Assembly: GCA_964431965.1 (NCBI GenBank)
Contig: CAYSLU010000146.1
Coordinates: 1-7,743, forward strand
Reading direction: 5' to 3'
Length of the DNA: 7,743 nt
Source: CAYSLU01 sp964431965
GTDB lineage: Bacteria; Verrucomicrobiota; Kiritimatiellia; CAIKKV01; CAYSLU01
The number at the start of each line of letters is the position of its first letter. Position 1 is the first letter of the stretch. The notes beneath the pieces are model-generated. The model had not been told where the DNA came from. It searched no databases and saw only the letters and a list, made by a program, of their open reading frames with translations. Shown piece by piece: positions 4,666 through 7,743 of the stretch. The translations under genes and the position numbers were made by a program.

Positions 4666-7644
4666 CTACCGCCCGAGCACAAAGTAATCGGCCCATTCCA
4701 GATCGGTCGTAAAGGTTGCCGCGCCGTTTTCGTACGCGACGCCCCCGAGCGCCTTCTGCTGCTGCACGGAGCGGACGCCCTTCGGCTTGGCCGCGAGCTT
4801 GACCGTCACCTTCAGGTCCTTGATCGGCGCGTTGTCCCAGTTGACCAGCGTCACCAGCGTGCCGCGGTCGCTGTCCATCACCAGCGCCTCGACGTTCGGG
4901 TTGGAGCACTCGACCTCGCGGACCACGTCGCGGGCATCCACGCCGAGGCGCACGAGCTTCGTCGCCGCCTCGTCGAACACGGTCGGATTGTAGACGGTCT
5001 TGCGCCCGCCGCGCGCCCACGGCTGCGCGCGGAGTCCGGTCTTCATATAGCTGGCGCCGGCCAGGGTGCCCACGGCGAACGCCTTGCCCTTGCCCAGTTC
5101 GTTGACCGTCACCGCCGCACGGCCGTCCTTCCACGTGCCGAGCACCTTTGCGCCCGCCGGCGCCAGCGTCTGCTTCATCCCGACCGCCGGGATGGCCCGA
5201 CCGTCCATCGTGATCGTATCGATCGGCGTCGCCAGCGGAAGCTCCAGCAGCGTGCGGAACACGTAGAGGTTCTTCTCCGTCTTCGCGTCCTTCAGCCCCA
5301 GCAGCTTCAGCATGTCAGCGGCCGGTTCGCCGAACTCGTTCATCCCGCCCGCGCCGGCCGTCGCATAGAGCACGCCGCCCGCGCGCACCCACTCGTCGAG
5401 CTTGCGCACCGCCCGGTGATCCGACCACTCGCCGGCGACGTACACAACGTCATACCCCTTCAGCGCGTTGAGCTCGGCGATGTCGTCATCGGTGATGAGG
5501 TCCACGCTGACGCCGGCGTGGCGCAGCGCCAGGTAGAGCATCTGCTGATCCTTGCGGCAGACGATCTGGTTGACTTGCGCCGGCGCGTTGCGGCTGCGGC
5601 CCGCAAACGGATCCTTCGCCTTGTCGACCATCAGGCGCGACTCGTTGAAGTCGGTCGCCTTCCCGATCACCACGGCCACCCGCGCGGCACGCAGCTTGCC
5701 GCTGGCCTGGATGCCTTCCACCTCGGCGGAGTCGAAGATCGACTCGCACACCGCCCGGAAGCTGTTCGTGTAGTTCCAGGCGATGAAGTTCTCGGTGAAA
5801 TTCTCGGCGGGAGCCACCCAGAAGTTATTGATGTGCCGGACGCCGGCTCCGACCGAGAACACCATGTTCCGGCGAAGGAACTCCTCCATCTGGCCGGGCG
5901 CGTGGGGCATGACATAGAAGTGGATCGGCTGGGCGTTGTACTTCACGGCGCAGCGCATCTCCGCGAACATCCACGAGATCATCTGCGGCACTTCCGGGAC
6001 GCTGAAGATGTAATCCTCTGCCCAGAACATGCTCATGCCGTTGTTCTTGAAGATGTCGACCCACTGAAAGACCGGCCCGTAGCACAGCGCCAGATGATGC
6101 GGCGAGTAGTTGGCGCCGGTCAGCACGTGCGGCCCGATCGCTTCGCGGGCCACGCGGGTCATGTCGCGGAAGCTGCCGAACCGCTCCTCCTCGTTGAACA
6201 GGTTCGAGTACCACACGAGCCGCGCATTCCCCTCCGACTGGAGGGTCGCCTGCGCCGGGTCCATCCCGAGGTCGTCGCGCGTCACGCGCTTCGCCTTGAG
6301 CCAGCCCCGGAACTTCTCCTGCATCGCCGGATCCTTGAAGTTGATCCGGCCGAGGCTGATTTCGTCGCCGAAGCTGAGCACGAGGAACTTGCTCTTTTCC
6401 TTCAGGCCGGACGCGAACTTCTGGATCGACGCGACGTCCCCCGCGTGGGCGTGGAGCCCGTCCGGGGAAACGTGCTCGTAGGAGTCGGGCAGCCCGGTGT
6501 TGTACCCCACCGCATCCTTCAGCGCAGCCACCCACGGGTCCTGGCTCCGGAAATCGCCGAAGTACAGGATCTGGCGGGGCTTCTTGCCGCCGTTCGCATG
6601 CCGCCAGGTCTTCGCGGCCTTCACGATCTCGGCCGCGTGGTCGCGGCTGGCGATCACCCGCGCGCCCGGCTGCCAGGTGATCTCAAGCGGAATGACGATG
6701 GCTTCGCCGTTCGGAACCTTCACGTCGCCCACAAGCACCTGCCCGGCCGCGTCGCGCGAAACCTGCACCTCAATGGTCGATGCATCCTTCAGCTTCAGCC
6801 ACAGCCCCTCGTCGTGCACCAGCCGGCAGAAAGGCCCGATGTTGACCCACGGGCTCCAGGTGCCCGCGGCGACCGGCTCCGCCGGAATCGTCGTCGTCGC
6901 GCCGCCGTACTGGGGCTGGAAGTGCCCGGCGCGCGTCACCGAAAGCTTGGCGGCAGCGCCCGTGCCGTTGCGGAAGCGCATGTACAGCTTCGTCTCCGCG
7001 AGCGCCTCCTCGGCGAACGGCGTGGCCACGCCGTACGGCTTGAACCCCTTGTAGGTGTCGTTCTGGTTCGTTGTCAGCACGACGAAGTCCACGCACCGGT
7101 CGCCCCCCGGGGCGGCGTTCGCGACCGTGATCAGCCGGATCTCCGCTTCCCCGGCCGCCAGCGCCGCCGTCTCCTTCGGCGCCTCGGCCGCGTCGTGGTC
7201 CACGCCCCACGGCCACCACAGCACGTCGCTGCTCCCGCTGAAGCTCCACAGCCGATCCGCCTTCTCGGCCCCGTACACGCTTGAGAAGACCGTTTTTCCC
7301 TTCTGCCGGATCTCGATCTTGTGCAGGTAGTTGAAGTAGGGTGGCGACTGGTACTTGCTCCACACGCGGTAGGAGCCGGCGCCGGGGACCGTCACCGTCT
7401 GGGCCGCGACGGCTCCGTCGCTGTCAGCGGGCGCGCTGATCAGTGCGCCGTGCGTGACCCACATCCCGCCGTACGTGTGGCTTGCATAGCTCTGGTCCTG
7501 AGGCGTCAGGCGCCAGCCCTTGTCGTCGAGCGGCTTGAAGCGCTCGCCCTCGGCCACGACCACGCCGTCGGCCGCCAGCGCCCGACCGGCCAGCCACCCC
7601 ACAGCCGCCGCCACCCCGATGATCCTTCTCACCGCTGCCCTCAT
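4666..7644 (-). CDS. Large secreted glycoside-hydrolase-like protein (GH42-like barrel plus GATase-like domain)
   Basis: This is a 992-aa exported protein. MRAAVRRIIGVAAAVGWLAG with ALA-ADG gives a Sec signal peptide cut near residue 24. Residues about 27-195 look like a carbohydrate-binding beta-sandwich (PGAGSYRVWSKY at 87-98, then a VDFVVLTTNQ strand at 185-194), and 196-330 form a second beta-rich part. Residues about 345-640 look like a TIM-barrel hydrolase: LVLSFGDEISLGR (421-433), LVWYSNLFNEEER (476-488), LTGANYSPHH (508-517) and MSMFWAEDYIF (537-547). Glu428 and Glu543 are plausible acid/base and nucleophile. Residues about 652-770 resemble the GATase-like trimerisation domain of GH42 beta-galactosidases (ARVAVVIG, YDVVYVAGEW, LDEWVRAGGVLYATAGAGG), and a small C-terminal beta domain ends in DYFVLGR. 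Start: GAGGAG lies 7 nt upstream of ATG 7644. The likely role is polysaccharide or glycoconjugate processing in the periplasm or outside the cell; substrate unknown. The family match is by architecture, so GH42 membership is not certain. Confidence 0.82.
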   Translation of the reverse strand: MRAAVRRIIGVAAAVGWLAGRALAADGVVVAEGERFKPLDDKGWRLTPQDQSYASHTYGGMWVTHGALISAPADSDGAVAAQTVTVPGAGSYRVWSKYQSPPYFNYLHKIEIRQKGKTVFSSVYGAEKADRLWSFSGSSDVLWWPWGVDHDAAEAPKETAALAAGEAEIRLITVANAAPGGDRCVDFVVLTTNQNDTYKGFKPYGVATPFAEEALAETKLYMRFRNGTGAAAKLSVTRAGHFQPQYGGATTTIPAEPVAAGTWSPWVNIGPFCRLVHDEGLWLKLKDASTIEVQVSRDAAGQVLVGDVKVPNGEAIVIPLEITWQPGARVIASRDHAAEIVKAAKTWRHANGGKKPRQILYFGDFRSQDPWVAALKDAVGYNTGLPDSYEHVSPDGLHAHAGDVASIQKFASGLKEKSKFLVLSFGDEISLGRINFKDPAMQEKFRGWLKAKRVTRDDLGMDPAQATLQSEGNARLVWYSNLFNEEERFGSFRDMTRVAREAIGPHVLTGANYSPHHLALCYGPVFQWVDIFKNNGMSMFWAEDYIFSVPEVPQMISWMFAEMRCAVKYNAQPIHFYVMPHAPGQMEEFLRRNMVFSVGAGVRHINNFWVAPAENFTENFIAWNYTNSFRAVCESIFDSAEVEGIQASGKLRAARVAVVIGKATDFNESRLMVDKAKDPFAGRSRNAPAQVNQIVCRKDQQMLYLALRHAGVSVDLITDDDIAELNALKGYDVVYVAGEWSDHRAVRKLDEWVRAGGVLYATAGAGGMNEFGEPAADMLKLLGLKDAKTEKNLYVFRTLLELPLATPIDTITMDGRAIPAVGMKQTLAPAGAKVLGTWKDGRAAVTVNELGKGKAFAVGTLAGASYMKTGLRAQPWARGGRKTVYNPTVFDEAATKLVRLGVDARDVVREVECSNPNVEALVMDSDRGTLVTLVNWDNAPIKDLKVTVKLAAKPKGVRSVQQQKALGGVAYENGAATFTTDLEWADYFVLGR

Positions 7645-7673
7645 CGTGCGTCTCCTCGTGTGAAACCCGCCCC

Positions 7674-7716
7674 CCCAGGCGGAACCAACGCGCTAACCAC
7701 TACCCGTTTGCCTGGG
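7674..7716. repeat. 7-bp inverted repeat flanking the promoter candidate
   Basis: CCCAGGC (7674-7680) and GCCTGGG (7710-7716) are perfect inverted copies separated by 29 bp. One arm lies in the -35/-10 spacer and the other in the expected leader of the secreted-protein gene. The pair could be two half-sites for a regulator, or chance in GC-rich DNA. Confidence 0.25.
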
Positions 7717-7725
7717 CGAGGTCAA
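7697..7725 (-). promoter_or_regulatory. Weak sigma70-type promoter candidate for the secreted-protein gene
   Basis: On the minus strand TTGACC (7725-7720, 5 of 6 matches to the -35 consensus) is followed after exactly 17 bp by TAGTGG (7702-7697), a poor -10 box. Transcription would start about 45 nt upstream of the ATG at 7644, a reasonable leader length. The -10 is weak, so this is tentative. Confidence 0.3.
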
Positions 7726-7743
7726 GAAGCGCCGAACTCCGCG

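Noticed and set aside
4360..7284. 974-aa open frame on the plus strand opposite the secreted-protein gene
   Set aside because: Its translation is dominated by Arg, His, Pro and Ala with no recognisable domain, while the minus strand has a signal peptide, sensible domains and a ribosome site. Long antisense frames are common in GC-rich genes.

Overview
The window is a GC-rich bacterial segment with five well-supported genes on the minus strand and one on the plus strand. No rRNA, tRNA, CRISPR array or insertion sequence was seen. The gene content suggests a member of the PVC group (Planctomycetota, Verrucomicrobiota, Kiritimatiellota, Lentisphaerota) or a similar uncultured lineage. The pointers are a non-HemE uroporphyrinogen-decarboxylase-family protein, a large secreted glycosidase-like protein with a sandwich/barrel/GATase-like layout, a long B12-type radical SAM protein, and an HPr-like protein that keeps the regulatory serine. 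This placement is inference from gene content; there is no marker gene.

Layout. Positions 1-324 hold no convincing intact gene; there may be a broken 3' gene end and there is a compact palindrome at 257-274. An HPr-family protein (376-651, +) follows. It ends 28 bp from the convergent end of a minus-strand cluster. Read in its own direction, that cluster is: a 109-aa protein of unknown function (4565-4236), a two-TM bacterial PH-domain protein (4222-3695), a B12-binding-type radical SAM protein (3687-1789) and a URO-D-family protein (1792-680). Spacing is tight throughout: Shine-Dalgarno sequences overlap the preceding stop codons, and the last pair shares an ATGA start/stop. The four genes are therefore most likely one translationally coupled operon. 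Upstream of it, and separated by about 100 bp with a strong hairpin, is a 992-codon secreted protein (7644-4666) with its own weak promoter candidate near the window end.

How the genes may work together. URO-D-fold proteins outside HemE include methyltransferases that move methyl groups to or from corrinoids, and long radical SAM proteins of this type are usually cobalamin-dependent. The coupled pair could therefore form a radical/corrinoid modification or methyl-transfer unit, with the membrane PH-domain protein and the small protein as accessory parts. This is inference; no substrate can be named. The secreted protein looks like a polysaccharide- or glycoconjugate-active enzyme and may be independent.

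The most notable observations are: (1) the HPr-like protein has Asn where the phosphorylated His15 should be but keeps Arg17 and Ser46, which makes it resemble regulatory Crh rather than a PTS phosphocarrier; (2) the radical SAM protein has a CX4CX2C cluster motif instead of CX3CX2C; (3) the four-gene coupled cluster itself.
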